The position numbers were made by a program, and so were the translations under genes. A DNA stretch of 35,630 bases, taken from IMG/VR virus record IMGVR_UViG_3300048589_000228, positions 1 to 35,630 of that record. One strand, written 5' to 3'. Shown piece by piece: positions 8,051 to 16,522 of the stretch. This stretch comes from a virus. Position 1 is the first letter of the stretch; the number at the start of each line of letters is the position of its first letter. The notes below the pieces were generated by a model. That model had not been told where the DNA came from, searched no databases, and saw only the letters and a program-made list of their open reading frames with translations.

Positions 8051-10174
8051 TCAGAACAGGTAGGCGTCGGTGTCGTCGTCGGTCGGGTCAGCGGTCAGGG
8101 ATGGGCCACCCCTGTCCCTTGTTAGGGACAGGGGGGTGTCCCCACTTCCCTCGTCCACCTGTCCGCGACTGTCCGCATCGCTGTCCGCCTTGGTATTGCT
8201 GGGGACTGACGCGCTGTCCGCCTCAGGCGTGGACAGGTGCTGTCCGTTCTCCGTCGCGCGCTGTCCGCGGACAGCTTTTCCACCCTCCGTGGCCGTAGCC
8301 GCCACAGTGAGTGACCGAATCTCAGCCTCTCCAGAGCACTCCCGACGCCACTTGATGGCAGCCGTCAGCACCCGGTTGGCGACAGCAGACCCAGCCTCGG
8401 AGAGCATCCGGCGCGCCGTCGGACGTCCCGCATCAAGCGGCACACCGAGCCGGTCGAGCAGATCCGCCGCTTCCCTTGTTCCCGCCGGCCAGGTCACACC
8501 CGCCGTCGTGGAGAACTCCAGTGGCGTGTCCGAGCGGACGATATCCACCCGTTCGGGGACCCACCCGAGTCGACGATGGGTGGCCTTGAGCGTGAGCCCC
8601 CCGTCATCCGCCGCGCTGAGGAACCACGCCACGTCCACGTCCGACGCCTTGGCCGAGGATCCCCGAGCTCGGGTGTTCTCGTGTCCTGCGTGGTCGAGGC
8701 GGAGCACGGCAGCACCGAGCGCACGCACGGGCTGGAAGGCCAGCCGGTAGAGGTCGTGATAGGTCAGAGCGTCGTTCTCGTCCCCCCCGACGACCCGGGC
8801 CAGGGTGTCGATCACCACGAGGTCGGGGGCGATCCGCTGCACCATCCTGATGAGCTGTCCCGCTCCATCCTTCGTGTTCATGGGAAGCAGCGGTGTGAGC
8901 TGAAAGTAGTGCAGCTCGCTCATGTCATCGTCAGGGCCGTAACCCATGTCCACGAGTCGCTCCTGAAGGTCCGCCGGGCCCATCTCCTGGTCGATGTAGA
9001 GCACCCTCAATCGACGCTGAGCGGGCAGACCGAGCACGGACCGCCCCGTGGCCGCCGCTGCGGCGATGTGGAGTGCCAGTAGCGACTTGCCGACCTTCGG
9101 GGCGGAGGTGATCGAGTGGAGCCGTCCGGCGGCCAGGAGCGGCTCCACGAGCCAGTCCGAGGACGTGTGGTCAGTCGCCCAGAACGTCGGCCAGTCGATC
9201 CTCGACCGGTAGAGGGGGGCGTCGGGGTCGTCGTCCTCAGCCTCAGACACCGCCTCGGCGCTGCCGACCGGCGAGGTCGTGACATCGGAAGTGTGCTCCT
9301 CCACCGCTTGGGCGATCGCCCACCGCCAGATCCCCTCGAGCTCCCCACGGCTGGGGAGTTGCCGACCGTCCTCCCCCTGGCGATCACGCCACGCCCGCTC
9401 CCACGCCTCGTTAAGCCACGTCCGGGCGCGCTCGGCGGAGTAGTGGCCGGTGCTCACCTCCCTGGCGACCCAGGGGGCGATCTTCACGAACGTCTCGTGA
9501 ATCCCGATGCCCTCATCGAGGTACCGGCCGGCCTTCTCCGCCACCCCGTGCAACTTGCGTGGCGTGCGGTCCTCGGTGTGCTCTGAGGTCCACAAGACCA
9601 CCTCTGCGTCGGTGGCGGCGGACTCGTAGGCTCCTCGGCCGGTGAGCCACCCAAGGAGCCGCTCGGGGGCGGCGGGGATCGCTTGGTGTGGGTCGTAGCA
9701 GTAGCGGTGCCCCTTGACGTCGGGGTGTGGTCCCCAGATGACGACCTGACCACCACATGCGCGCACCTCCCCCCACCCCTGCACGGGGAACCCTCCGGTG
9801 CTAGCGGACCACTGTCCGTCGGCAGCGAACACTCGGTGCCCTCGGCCGGGCCGCGTGGGGTTGAGCGCCCCCATCTTGCACACCTCGCGCATCTCGGGAG
9901 ACAGCGCCGAGGGGTGATCGACGTCGATGGCCACCGTGCCGTACCCCTGCGCCCACCCGATGTTCGTCCACCGGCTGTCGGATGCGAACACGGCGACCGC
10001 CTCGGCGGGGTCGGTGATCGCTCGGGACCACCAGTCCGCGCCGTAGGCGCACGGGTTCTTGCCGACGAGGGGCACGATGGCGAGTCCGTGGGAGCAGTAG
10101 TAGTGCGCTGCGGACTCGATGGGGAGGTGGCGGAGCTCCTCGACGGACACGGCCGGCTCTGGTTCGGCGTTCAC
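8051..10174 (-). CDS. Primase-polymerase fused to RecA-like (SF4-type) helicase
   Basis: This 707-aa replication protein has an N-terminal archaeo-eukaryotic primase (PrimPol) domain, about residues 15-180, with the metal-binding pair in TVAIDVDHP (D84, D86) and the GRGHRVF and QVVIWGPHP segments. The middle (from about 330) is a RecA/RepA-like ATPase with Walker A SAPKVGKSLLALH (358-364) and Walker B DLVVIDTLARV, plus RLDHAGH further on. A linker rich in Ser/Asp ends in an acidic tail (DDDTDAYLF) that might bind a partner. The GTG at 10174 overlaps the small upstream ORF by GTGA. It probably primes and unwinds phage DNA. Confidence 0.9.
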   Translation of the reverse strand: MNAEPEPAVSVEELRHLPIESAAHYYCSHGLAIVPLVGKNPCAYGADWWSRAITDPAEAVAVFASDSRWTNIGWAQGYGTVAIDVDHPSALSPEMREVCKMGALNPTRPGRGHRVFAADGQWSASTGGFPVQGWGEVRACGGQVVIWGPHPDVKGHRYCYDPHQAIPAAPERLLGWLTGRGAYESAATDAEVVLWTSEHTEDRTPRKLHGVAEKAGRYLDEGIGIHETFVKIAPWVAREVSTGHYSAERARTWLNEAWERAWRDRQGEDGRQLPSRGELEGIWRWAIAQAVEEHTSDVTTSPVGSAEAVSEAEDDDPDAPLYRSRIDWPTFWATDHTSSDWLVEPLLAAGRLHSITSAPKVGKSLLALHIAAAAATGRSVLGLPAQRRLRVLYIDQEMGPADLQERLVDMGYGPDDDMSELHYFQLTPLLPMNTKDGAGQLIRMVQRIAPDLVVIDTLARVVGGDENDALTYHDLYRLAFQPVRALGAAVLRLDHAGHENTRARGSSAKASDVDVAWFLSAADDGGLTLKATHRRLGWVPERVDIVRSDTPLEFSTTAGVTWPAGTREAADLLDRLGVPLDAGRPTARRMLSEAGSAVANRVLTAAIKWRRECSGEAEIRSLTVAATATEGGKAVRGQRATENGQHLSTPEADSASVPSNTKADSDADSRGQVDEGSGDTPLSLTRDRGGPSLTADPTDDDTDAYLF

Positions 10175-10278
10175 CCGGGGCGCTCCTCGATCGCCTGCAT
10201 GGCGGCGATCAGCAATCGGATGGTGCCCACGCCGTTGTAGCGCAGCGACGTGACGGCGCCACACGATGGGCACTCCAC
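10171..10278 (-). CDS. Tiny zinc-ribbon-like protein (start uncertain)
   Basis: A 35-residue reading frame (V-E-C-P-S-C-G-A-V-T-S...) ends in a TGA that overlaps the GTG of the PrimPol gene. 32 of its 35 codons end in G or C, whereas the overlapping extension of the PrimPol frame has much poorer third positions. It carries one C-x2-C knuckle and a helical C-terminus (LLIAAMQAIEERPG). A good GC3 pattern continues upstream in another frame from ATG 10310 (MLMTYLHRLEV), so a TG dinucleotide at about 10279 may have split a slightly longer gene. Confidence 0.45.
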   Translation of the reverse strand: MECPSCGAVTSLRYNGVGTIRLLIAAMQAIEERPG

Positions 10279-10317
10279 ACCTCCAGGCGGTGGAGGTAGG
10301 TCATCAGCATTTTCGCA

Positions 10318-10734
10318 TCAGAACTCGTCGAGGTCAACAGGCGTCGACGGTGCCGGCGGGGTGTAGCGGGCACGGAACAGCTTCGGCGGGTTGAACCCGG
10401 GCTTGGAGGGCTCGCCCTCGCCGGTGAACTGCACTTTGAGCGTGCCCCCTGCCTGGAGCCCCGATGCTCCGGCCTCGCGCACGGCGTCGGAGATGGCGGA
10501 GGTGATCCGGCGCTGAGCGGGCAGCCACAGCGAGTAGGTGCCCTCGGCGGTGTCGATGTCCACGACGAGCTTGCGGGAGCGTCCGCCGTCGAGGTCGTCG
10601 GTCTCAACCACCCGCGGGTCGTCACAGATCGTGCCCTCACACGTCGCGCCGACCGCATCGAACTTGAAGCTCGGATGCGAGTCGAAGGTACGGTTCTGCG
10701 CGAGGAACTCGTCGGGGTTGTCGGTCATGGTCAT
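10318..10734 (-). CDS. Probable single-stranded DNA-binding protein
   Basis: This 138-aa beta-rich protein has an OB-fold-like pattern: FKFDAVGATCEGTI, SRKLVVDIDTAEGTYSLWL, GGTLKVQFTGEGEP. It ends in an acidic tail, TPVDLDEF, like the partner-binding tip of bacterial SSB. The chosen ATG at 10734 has an ideal AAAGGGGAG ribosome site just upstream; an alternative ATG at 10776 overlaps the exonuclease stop but would translate that site as KGET. It lies between an exonuclease and the PrimPol-helicase, which fits a replication/recombination role. Direct family identity is not certain. Confidence 0.7.
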   Translation of the reverse strand: MTMTDNPDEFLAQNRTFDSHPSFKFDAVGATCEGTICDDPRVVETDDLDGGRSRKLVVDIDTAEGTYSLWLPAQRRITSAISDAVREAGASGLQAGGTLKVQFTGEGEPSKPGFNPPKLFRARYTPPAPSTPVDLDEF

Positions 10735-10772
10735 GGTCTCCCCTTTCGGGATGTCAGGTGTCGGTGTCTGTG

Positions 10773-12335
10773 TCACGACGCCAGGGCCTGCACGGCCCCG
10801 GCGAAGTCCCTATGCGACTCGGCCAGCGCGGCGAGCTGGTCGGCCTCCTCGATGGTGAGCGACCCGATGAGCGCCCCGACCGGGTGGCTCGAGATGGCGT
10901 CCTCCCCGATCACCAGGGAGATCCATCCCCGGGCGATCTCATCGTCCTCCGTGCGCCGGGCGAGTCCGATGGATGCCCGGGCGCACCCCCAGCGTCGGCG
11001 GGGCACGGCGTCGATGGCCTTACCCATCCCCCATGGCCGGCTGGCCGCAGCGCCCTCGCGGACCCACTGGTCGACCCGCTCCTTGGCCGCTTTCGGCAGC
11101 GCTGCGTGGCGGCGGCGGAGGGCGACCACGTCGTCGGCATCCATGAGCGGGCCGTCGTTGGGTGCCGACGGGGGAGGGGGGGCTGAGGTGACCGCAGGGA
11201 CGGTCCCCCTCCCCCGTCGATCGGGCGCCGGGGCTGTCGGGTCCGGCGAGGGGTAGGGCAGCCCGTGGTCGTCCTCGACGCGGGTGAGGTGCGCCACGGC
11301 AGCGTCCATCTCCGCAGAGGTCCACGAGATGGCCTTGCGGGGCCCGGGCACACCCTCGGGCCACCCCTGGGCGATGCGCTCAGCGGGCACCGCCTCGCGC
11401 AGCTCGTCGTAGCGCGCCACGAACCACTCGATGCGCTCCCTGGTGGGCAGGGGAGGTGCCGGAGCCGTGCCAGCGTCCGACACCTCCCCCCGCTCGACGA
11501 CGGTGGTGGAGGGAGGACCACCGTCGGAGCTCTCGGCGATCGGTGAGAGCAGCGCGCTGCTCTTGGCTTCCGATCGCCAGTTGCGGACATCGAGGGCGAC
11601 AGCGAGACCCCGGGCGCCCATTGCGAGGTCGATCCAGTGGAGGGTGCACGGGCCACCCTCGGGGAGATGGATGATGACCCCACGCTCCCGGTCGAATCCC
11701 GGTGCCGCCTCGAGCCGCTCGAAGTCCGCAGAGAGGATGTGCGGGGCGCTGGCGTAGATGTGGAGCTGGATGGCGAAGGCGGCCGGGTAGCCGACGCTGC
11801 CGGTCTTCACATCCGCGACGAACAGCGGGCCACCGGCAGCGCGCAGCGCCACGTCGAACGTCCCAGCGATGCCCCGCGCGTGGTCCACCACGATCCGCTC
11901 GACCAGCTCGGGCACCGGCACGAGTCCGGCGGCGGCCAGCGCGGTCCGGTAGGCCTCGACCTCTGCGGCGAAGAGCGGCAGCGGCTCGTGTCCCCGGTTG
12001 ACGGCCTCGATCGCTGCGTGCACGGCGGTGCCGGCGTTGCGCGCCCTGGTGGCGCCGCCCGCCTCCTTGGCGTCGGTGCAGATCCGGTTGAGGGCCTTCT
12101 TGTCGTCGGGGTCGGTGGTGGCGACCAGGGCGAGGAGGTCGGGTCGCTGGGCGAGCCCGAGGGCGACCATGCGCCCCTCCCACGCCATGAGCCCCCCCTG
12201 ATCCTCCGGTGCCTTGGCTACGGTCGTGGCCCTGGTGAGCGCCACGCGTCCGTCGTCTCCGTCATCGCGGGGCACGAGGTAGCGCCCCCAGCGATCCCTC
12301 GGTGGCTCCGTCGGCTGGGTGAGCGTGTCGGTCAT
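10773..12335 (-). CDS. PD-(D/E)XK exonuclease, RecB/Cas4-like
   Basis: This 520-aa protein has a RecB-like nuclease domain in its first half: H106 in GTAVHAAIEA, D161 in GTFDVAL, the D-x-K signature in FVADVKTGS (D175, K177), and the Q-x3-Y motif AIQLHIY (Q190, Y194). The second half (after about 270) is linker-like and rich in Pro and Ser, with a helical C-terminal region (DADDVVALRRRHAAL) that may contact a partner. ATG 12335 overlaps the stop of the 68-aa gene (ATGA). Phage enzymes of this type trim DNA for recombination, usually with an annealing or SSB protein, here encoded next. Confidence 0.88.
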   Translation of the reverse strand: MTDTLTQPTEPPRDRWGRYLVPRDDGDDGRVALTRATTVAKAPEDQGGLMAWEGRMVALGLAQRPDLLALVATTDPDDKKALNRICTDAKEAGGATRARNAGTAVHAAIEAVNRGHEPLPLFAAEVEAYRTALAAAGLVPVPELVERIVVDHARGIAGTFDVALRAAGGPLFVADVKTGSVGYPAAFAIQLHIYASAPHILSADFERLEAAPGFDRERGVIIHLPEGGPCTLHWIDLAMGARGLAVALDVRNWRSEAKSSALLSPIAESSDGGPPSTTVVERGEVSDAGTAPAPPLPTRERIEWFVARYDELREAVPAERIAQGWPEGVPGPRKAISWTSAEMDAAVAHLTRVEDDHGLPYPSPDPTAPAPDRRGRGTVPAVTSAPPPPSAPNDGPLMDADDVVALRRRHAALPKAAKERVDQWVREGAAASRPWGMGKAIDAVPRRRWGCARASIGLARRTEDDEIARGWISLVIGEDAISSHPVGALIGSLTIEEADQLAALAESHRDFAGAVQALAS

Positions 12336-12538
12336 GGTGTCCCCTTGTGCATGGCGGTGGCCCGTGCGGCGAGCCCGGCTTCGTGGCGGGCGGAGAGCTG
12401 CTCCAGGCGTCGGGCGGCGAGGGTGAGCACGTGGCCGATGGTCGGGTCGAGCGCCCCGGTGAACCCGTCTGCGATGACGCGCAGAGCGCCGACGATGTCG
12501 GCGGTTGCCGGTTCGGAGCGGGGGTAGTCGTCGCTCAT
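12332..12538 (-). CDS. Small helical hypothetical protein
   Basis: This 68-aa protein has two amphipathic helices (IVGALRVIADGFTGAL and HVLTLAARRLEQLSARH). Both ends overlap neighbours by ATGA, with the helicase-methylase upstream and the exonuclease downstream, so it is translationally coupled to DNA-processing genes. No motif for catalysis or metal binding is visible. Confidence 0.75.
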   Translation of the reverse strand: MSDDYPRSEPATADIVGALRVIADGFTGALDPTIGHVLTLAARRLEQLSARHEAGLAARATAMHKGTP

Positions 12539-15048
12539 GGCGTCGCCTCGTCAAGGTCGAACAGCGTGGGCATTGCCACCTTCCGCTCAGCGCTCTGGAG
12601 GTACTTGACGCCGTCGAGGAAGTAGCCGGTGTTCAGCTCGGCGGCGCGCCCTCGACGGTCCTTGAGCAGTGCCCGCATGGGCACGGTGAACAGGCCACCG
12701 AACGGGTCATAGATCAGTTCTCCGGGGTTTGAGTATCGGTCGATGAGCCGGTCCACAATGTCGAATTGCAGCGGACAGACGTGCATGGCTTGCGCCTTGC
12801 GTGACTGCTCCGTGTTCAAGGTCAGCATCCGGTTCACGTCGTGCCACACGTCGGGGTGCCACGATGCGGGGGAGAGTTCCATGAACGTCGCTGGTAGTCG
12901 GCCTTCGGCGTCGATGGCGTCTCCGATGGCCACGTGCACTTCGTGGTCGTACACAGTCTCAAGGGTGAACCGCTCGAACAGCGACATGATCTGAGCGGTA
13001 TCGAATGCCGCCCATTCCTCCGGGGTGAGCGGTCGGTCACCGTTCGATCTCCAGAACGCGTGAGCGTCGGTCTGCCAGCGAGATCGCGAGTAGTCCGCCT
13101 TGTCTTTCGTCACTGGGAGGTCGGCGTAGCCCTTGGTGCGGTCAGTCTGTGGCTTGCGGAAGATCAGCACGTACTCCGGCGAACCGACTCCCATCTTGGA
13201 ACCATCCTTCGCCATCTCTGACCATCCGAGCCGGTAGGACTGATTGTTCTCCCTCACCACGTCGGTTGTGATGGTGACCATTCCGAGGTACTCGAACCCA
13301 TGTCGCAGTGAGTGCATGAGCGCTTCGGCGTGGAACGGCGAGACCGTCGAATACCCCTTGCCGGTCGTGTTCCCGAAAAGAATGCGGTCCTTGACGTGAC
13401 AGCAATAGATCCGCCCTGGTCGCAGCACTCGCAAGAGTTCGGGTGTGAGGAAGTCCATCTGCGCCCAAAAGTGGTCGTTGTCATCGGTGTGCCCAAAGTC
13501 GTTGTAGGACGGCGTGTATTCGTAGTGGTTCGAGAATGGAATGGAAGTGATGATCTGGTCGACGCTCTCCGTCTCGATCATCTGCGTTTCGAGCACGCAA
13601 TCATTGTTGGCGACGGTCCACCCGTCGCCGGAAGCCTCGACTCTCTCGACGCCGAGGCTGCGGATGAGCTGTTCGTTCAATCCCACGTTATTGAGCCCGT
13701 GCTCGCGGATGAGATTCGACATGATCTTCACCGTCTCCCTGTGCCTGTCCCACTTCTGGTTGATGGTCGACACGACCGGCGATTCAGCGTCGGTGTGCAC
13801 GATGTGCGCGTGACATGTGCGGGTCTGACCGAACCGGTAGATCCGGTGGACCGCCTGTATCACGTCGTTGAACTTGTAGGTGAGCCCGACGAACACGGCC
13901 CGGTTGCACTGCTGGAGATTGAGTCCCTGGCCGAGCATCACCGGCTTGCCGATGAGCGCGCACGTCTCGCGAGCTTTCCATGCGGCGATCCGCCGCTCCG
14001 ACTCGTCGATGGTGAGCGATCCATACACCGACGAATGCGAAATGCCAGCATGGTCGAGGGCGCGCTCAATTGCCCGCTGCTCGTCGTTCAGATCGCACCA
14101 GATGACCACTTGCTCTCCGTCATTACCGACGCCATGCCCGGCGAGAATCCCCATCAACTCGGCCAGCCTGTCGTCGATCGTCTCCCGCTTCTCGGCGGCA
14201 GCTTCACTCACACCCAGACTGCCGACGCTAAGCAGCTTCCCCTGCCCGTCTCGCTCATAGGAAAGTAACTTGTTCGGATCTGTGGTCACCTTGTGGTAGT
14301 GCACCTCAAGCTCGGGGAGCCGGTACCGGTCATCGGGGTAACCGAGGTCGCTCGGGGTCTGTAGGAACACGGCCCACGACGAAAGCCATAGCCAGAACTC
14401 CTCTTCCTTGTGCGGGTAAAGGGTGAGGTTGTTCGCCTTCGTCGAATCTCGTTGGAAGAACCGTGTCAACGCCTGCCCGGTGTCCATCACCCCGAGAAAG
14501 CCGGCGTAGTGGATGAGCTCTTTGTATCGGTTCGGTGCGGGGGTGGCCGTTGCCACAAAGCGGTACGGCACGGCATCGAACATCTGCAGGAAGGAGATGT
14601 AGGTCTTTGATCCGAACGACCTCAACACGCTCGCTTCGTCAAGGCTCACCGCGCTGAACAGATGAGGGTCGAGCTTCCCATCACGCACGCTCTCGTAATT
14701 GGTGAGGTAGATCCCCGGCTCGTCGACCTCATCGGTGCGGCGAACGAACCGTGTTTCGATTCCGAGCATGTCGGCATCGTGGACGAACTCGGCGCGCACC
14801 CCGAGCGGGCAGATGATGAGTGCCCGCTCACCTTCCGGTGTGACGAGTCGCAGCGTCTCCAGTTGCATGACGGACTTGCCTAGTCCGAAGGCGGCGAAGA
14901 TGGCGCGCCGCCCGCCGCGCACTGCCCATTCGACGATTGCCCGTTGATGGGGGAACAGGAGTGGGTTCACTTCGCCGGCGTCGACGACTACCCCATGGTC
15001 CGTGGTCGGCGGGCGCTTCGATTCGAGGAACGCTTGGTAGTCGCTCAC
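12535..15048 (-). CDS. SNF2/DEAD-type helicase fused to DNA methyltransferase
   Basis: This 837-aa protein has two parts. Residues 1-430 form a superfamily 2 helicase: Walker A FGLGKSV (54-60), DEAS (137-140), VATATPAPN (165-173) and motif VI HRIYRFGQT (401-409). Residues 480-837 form a beta-class methylase with catalytic motif TSIPFSNHYEY (501-511) before the SAM-binding motif YDPFGGLFT (780-788). The catalytic tetrapeptide SIPF departs from the usual (S/N/D)PP(Y/F). The gene is visibly less G+C-rich, with many A/T-ending codons, unlike its neighbours, which suggests separate origin. It likely modifies phage DNA against restriction. No cognate nuclease is seen. Confidence 0.9.
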   Translation of the reverse strand: MSDYQAFLESKRPPTTDHGVVVDAGEVNPLLFPHQRAIVEWAVRGGRRAIFAAFGLGKSVMQLETLRLVTPEGERALIICPLGVRAEFVHDADMLGIETRFVRRTDEVDEPGIYLTNYESVRDGKLDPHLFSAVSLDEASVLRSFGSKTYISFLQMFDAVPYRFVATATPAPNRYKELIHYAGFLGVMDTGQALTRFFQRDSTKANNLTLYPHKEEEFWLWLSSWAVFLQTPSDLGYPDDRYRLPELEVHYHKVTTDPNKLLSYERDGQGKLLSVGSLGVSEAAAEKRETIDDRLAELMGILAGHGVGNDGEQVVIWCDLNDEQRAIERALDHAGISHSSVYGSLTIDESERRIAAWKARETCALIGKPVMLGQGLNLQQCNRAVFVGLTYKFNDVIQAVHRIYRFGQTRTCHAHIVHTDAESPVVSTINQKWDRHRETVKIMSNLIREHGLNNVGLNEQLIRSLGVERVEASGDGWTVANNDCVLETQMIETESVDQIITSIPFSNHYEYTPSYNDFGHTDDNDHFWAQMDFLTPELLRVLRPGRIYCCHVKDRILFGNTTGKGYSTVSPFHAEALMHSLRHGFEYLGMVTITTDVVRENNQSYRLGWSEMAKDGSKMGVGSPEYVLIFRKPQTDRTKGYADLPVTKDKADYSRSRWQTDAHAFWRSNGDRPLTPEEWAAFDTAQIMSLFERFTLETVYDHEVHVAIGDAIDAEGRLPATFMELSPASWHPDVWHDVNRMLTLNTEQSRKAQAMHVCPLQFDIVDRLIDRYSNPGELIYDPFGGLFTVPMRALLKDRRGRAAELNTGYFLDGVKYLQSAERKVAMPTLFDLDEATP

Positions 15049-15428
15049 GACGCCCTCGCCCGCTTGGCGGCGTCACGGCACCTCGCGGAGCAGTGGACGT
15101 GGTTGCGGCGCCACGGCCGGAACTCGGCCCCGCACGTCCGGCACTCACGCACGATGTCCGAGAGCCTGTGCCCGCGCCGCATCTTCTGACGCGCCTTCTC
15201 GGAACGGCCGCCCCACACCCCGAACACCTCCGGCACGGTGAGCGCCCACTCGAGACACTCGGCGCGCACCGGGCAGTCCTCGCACACCTCCACCGCCCGG
15301 CGGAAGGTCTCCATGTCGCCGCGGTCGGGGTGGAACATGGCGGGGTCGAGCCCGCGGCATTCGGCGTGCTCCATCCATGCCCGCTCGTCGGGTTCGGTGA
15401 CGGGTGGGGGGCCCAGCCGGCCGGTCAT
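15045..15428 (-). CDS. whiB: WhiB-family regulator with extra C-terminal zinc finger
   Basis: This 127-aa protein has the four iron-sulphur ligands of WhiB/Wbl proteins (C24, C49, C52, C58; pattern C-x24-C-x2-C-x5-C) followed by the G(V/I)WGG turn at 70-74 (VFGVWGGRS). Unusually it continues into a second Cys module, ECRTCGAEFRP...HCSARCRDAAK (C96, C99, C113, C117), a probable zinc finger. Wbl proteins bind sigma factor region 4 and tune host transcription, and phage copies can shut off host genes. ATG 15428 is ATGA-coupled to the previous gene. The start was chosen because upstream sequence is proline/arginine shadow. Confidence 0.92.
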   Translation of the reverse strand: MTGRLGPPPVTEPDERAWMEHAECRGLDPAMFHPDRGDMETFRRAVEVCEDCPVRAECLEWALTVPEVFGVWGGRSEKARQKMRRGHRLSDIVRECRTCGAEFRPWRRNHVHCSARCRDAAKRARAS

Positions 15429-15772
15429 CGGTCGTCTCCGGGGGTGGGGTGGAGGTCCGGCATGGGTCGAGGCTCCGGCGTGATAGCGGCGCACGGCCAC
15501 GGCTCATCGCATCGCGGGCACACCAGCCGGGATGTCAGCTCCCCGGCGAGTGTCACCGTCACATTCACCTTCGGTTGGTGCTCCGCCATCGCGGCGATGC
15601 CGTCCTCGAAGCCGTCGTGGTAGGAGCACAGCCACCACTTGCCGGTTGTCGCTTCCCACCCATCCCTCAGTTCGCAGGCGCACCCGGACTGGCTAACCAT
15701 TCCGACGAGGCTCGGACCTTGCAGTTCGATGCTCTCCTCGGTGAGCGGGTGGATGGACTTGCGGCCGCTCAT
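15425..15772 (-). CDS. Cys-containing hypothetical protein
   Basis: This 115-aa protein has a middle segment with CACELRDGWEATTGKWWLCSYHDGF and a C-terminal knuckle LVCPRCDEPWPC, so two Cys groups could bind a metal. The Trp/His-rich GKWWLCSYHDGF stretch looks like a conserved actinophage hypothetical family, but I cannot name it. It is joined to the 70-aa gene upstream by TGATG and to WhiB downstream by ATGA. Metal-binding accessory or regulatory roles are possible. Confidence 0.75.
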   Translation of the reverse strand: MSGRKSIHPLTEESIELQGPSLVGMVSQSGCACELRDGWEATTGKWWLCSYHDGFEDGIAAMAEHQPKVNVTVTLAGELTSRLVCPRCDEPWPCAAITPEPRPMPDLHPTPGDDR

Positions 15773-15984
15773 CAGTCGACCTCCTCGTTAGGCGGACGCC
15801 CGAACGGCGACCGCTTCGCCCACTCGGCGCAAGCGGGACACGGGCACACAGCATTCAGGTCGCCCCAACAGATGGAGTGCCTCCCGTTGCTACACGGCAC
15901 GCACGGGGCAGCGGCCAACAGGCGCCCCGATCGGCGCACCGTGTCCACCCACAAGCTCTGGGGGCTCTGGTCCTGGCCGCTCAT
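15772..15984 (-). CDS. Small Cys-rich protein
   Basis: This 70-aa protein has Cys residues arranged as PCVPC, ICWGD, VCPCPAC, enough for one or two zinc sites. It begins MSGQDQSPQSLW at ATG 15984 and is chained to both neighbours by overlapping stop/start codons. It resembles small zinc-binding proteins common in actinophage early operons, with no assigned function. Confidence 0.7.
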   Translation of the reverse strand: MSGQDQSPQSLWVDTVRRSGRLLAAAPCVPCSNGRHSICWGDLNAVCPCPACAEWAKRSPFGRPPNEEVD

Positions 15985-16046
15985 CGGTCGACCTCCTCGT
16001 AGTACCCCACAAACACGTGGGCGACATGGTCCACATCACCGCTCAT
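15981..16046 (-). CDS. 21-residue micro-ORF in the coupled operon
   Basis: The frame reads M-S-G-D-V-D-H-V-A-H-V-F-V-G-Y-Y-E-E-V-D-R. Its ATG overlaps the RuvC stop and its TGA overlaps the next ATG, both as ATGA, exactly the junction used throughout this operon. That double coupling is the only evidence for translation. It may serve just to pass ribosomes on, or encode a short regulatory peptide. Confidence 0.5.
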   Translation of the reverse strand: MSGDVDHVAHVFVGYYEEVDR

Positions 16047-16522
16047 CCCTCACTCCTCCTCGATTGCCTCACGAACTCCGCCACCCAGCAGGCGTCCGCG
16101 ATGTCCGCATCCGCTGCCGGGGAACCCCACCGCTGACACGCAGCCGCCATCACCGCCGGCTTCTTCGCCGCACCGTTGCCGGTGGCGAGGTGCTTCGCCT
16201 TCGCTGGCGGCACCTGGCACGGGTCGATCGCCGCCACCGCCCAGCAGGCAAGGGACACGACACCCCACGCGGCGGCGAGCTTCCGCGTGGTCTCACCGGA
16301 CCCGTGCGCGAACCCCGACTCGACGCCCACGTCCGCCACGTTGCGCAGGCCGAGGAGCACCCCCCGTGTGCTGATGTCGATCTGCTCCAGGCGGTCGACG
16401 AGCGGCCGGTCAGCCGGTGTCTCGATCACCCCGCAGCGGATCAGACAGCCGGTGTCCCAATCGAGCACCGCCCACCCCGTCCGGGCGAGCGACACGTCGA
16501 AGCCGACGACAGTGGCGGTCAC
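16043..16522 (-). CDS. RuvC-like Holliday junction resolvase
   Basis: This 159-aa RNase H-fold nuclease opens with VVGFDVSLARTGWAVLD (first catalytic Asp, D9), continues with a second acidic strand VGVESGFAHGSG (E68), and ends with ADADIADACWVA (D138, D140, D143), the RuvC DEDD order. The GNGAAKKPAVM stretch matches the substrate-binding region of the family. The GTG at 16522 is overlapped by a TGA in the +1 frame (GTGA), which marks the true start. The same frame stays open upstream, but that part has poor codon bias. It resolves branched replication or packaging intermediates. Confidence 0.87.
   Translation of the reverse strand: MTATVVGFDVSLARTGWAVLDWDTGCLIRCGVIETPADRPLVDRLEQIDISTRGVLLGLRNVADVGVESGFAHGSGETTRKLAAAWGVVSLACWAVAAIDPCQVPPAKAKHLATGNGAAKKPAVMAAACQRWGSPAADADIADACWVAEFVRQSRRSEG

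Noticed and set aside
10174-10273. GTG at 10273 as the PrimPol start, despite a good GGAGG upstream
   Set aside because: The added 33 residues are Arg/His-rich with poor third positions, while another frame there has strong coding bias and ends in a GTGA overlap with 10174.
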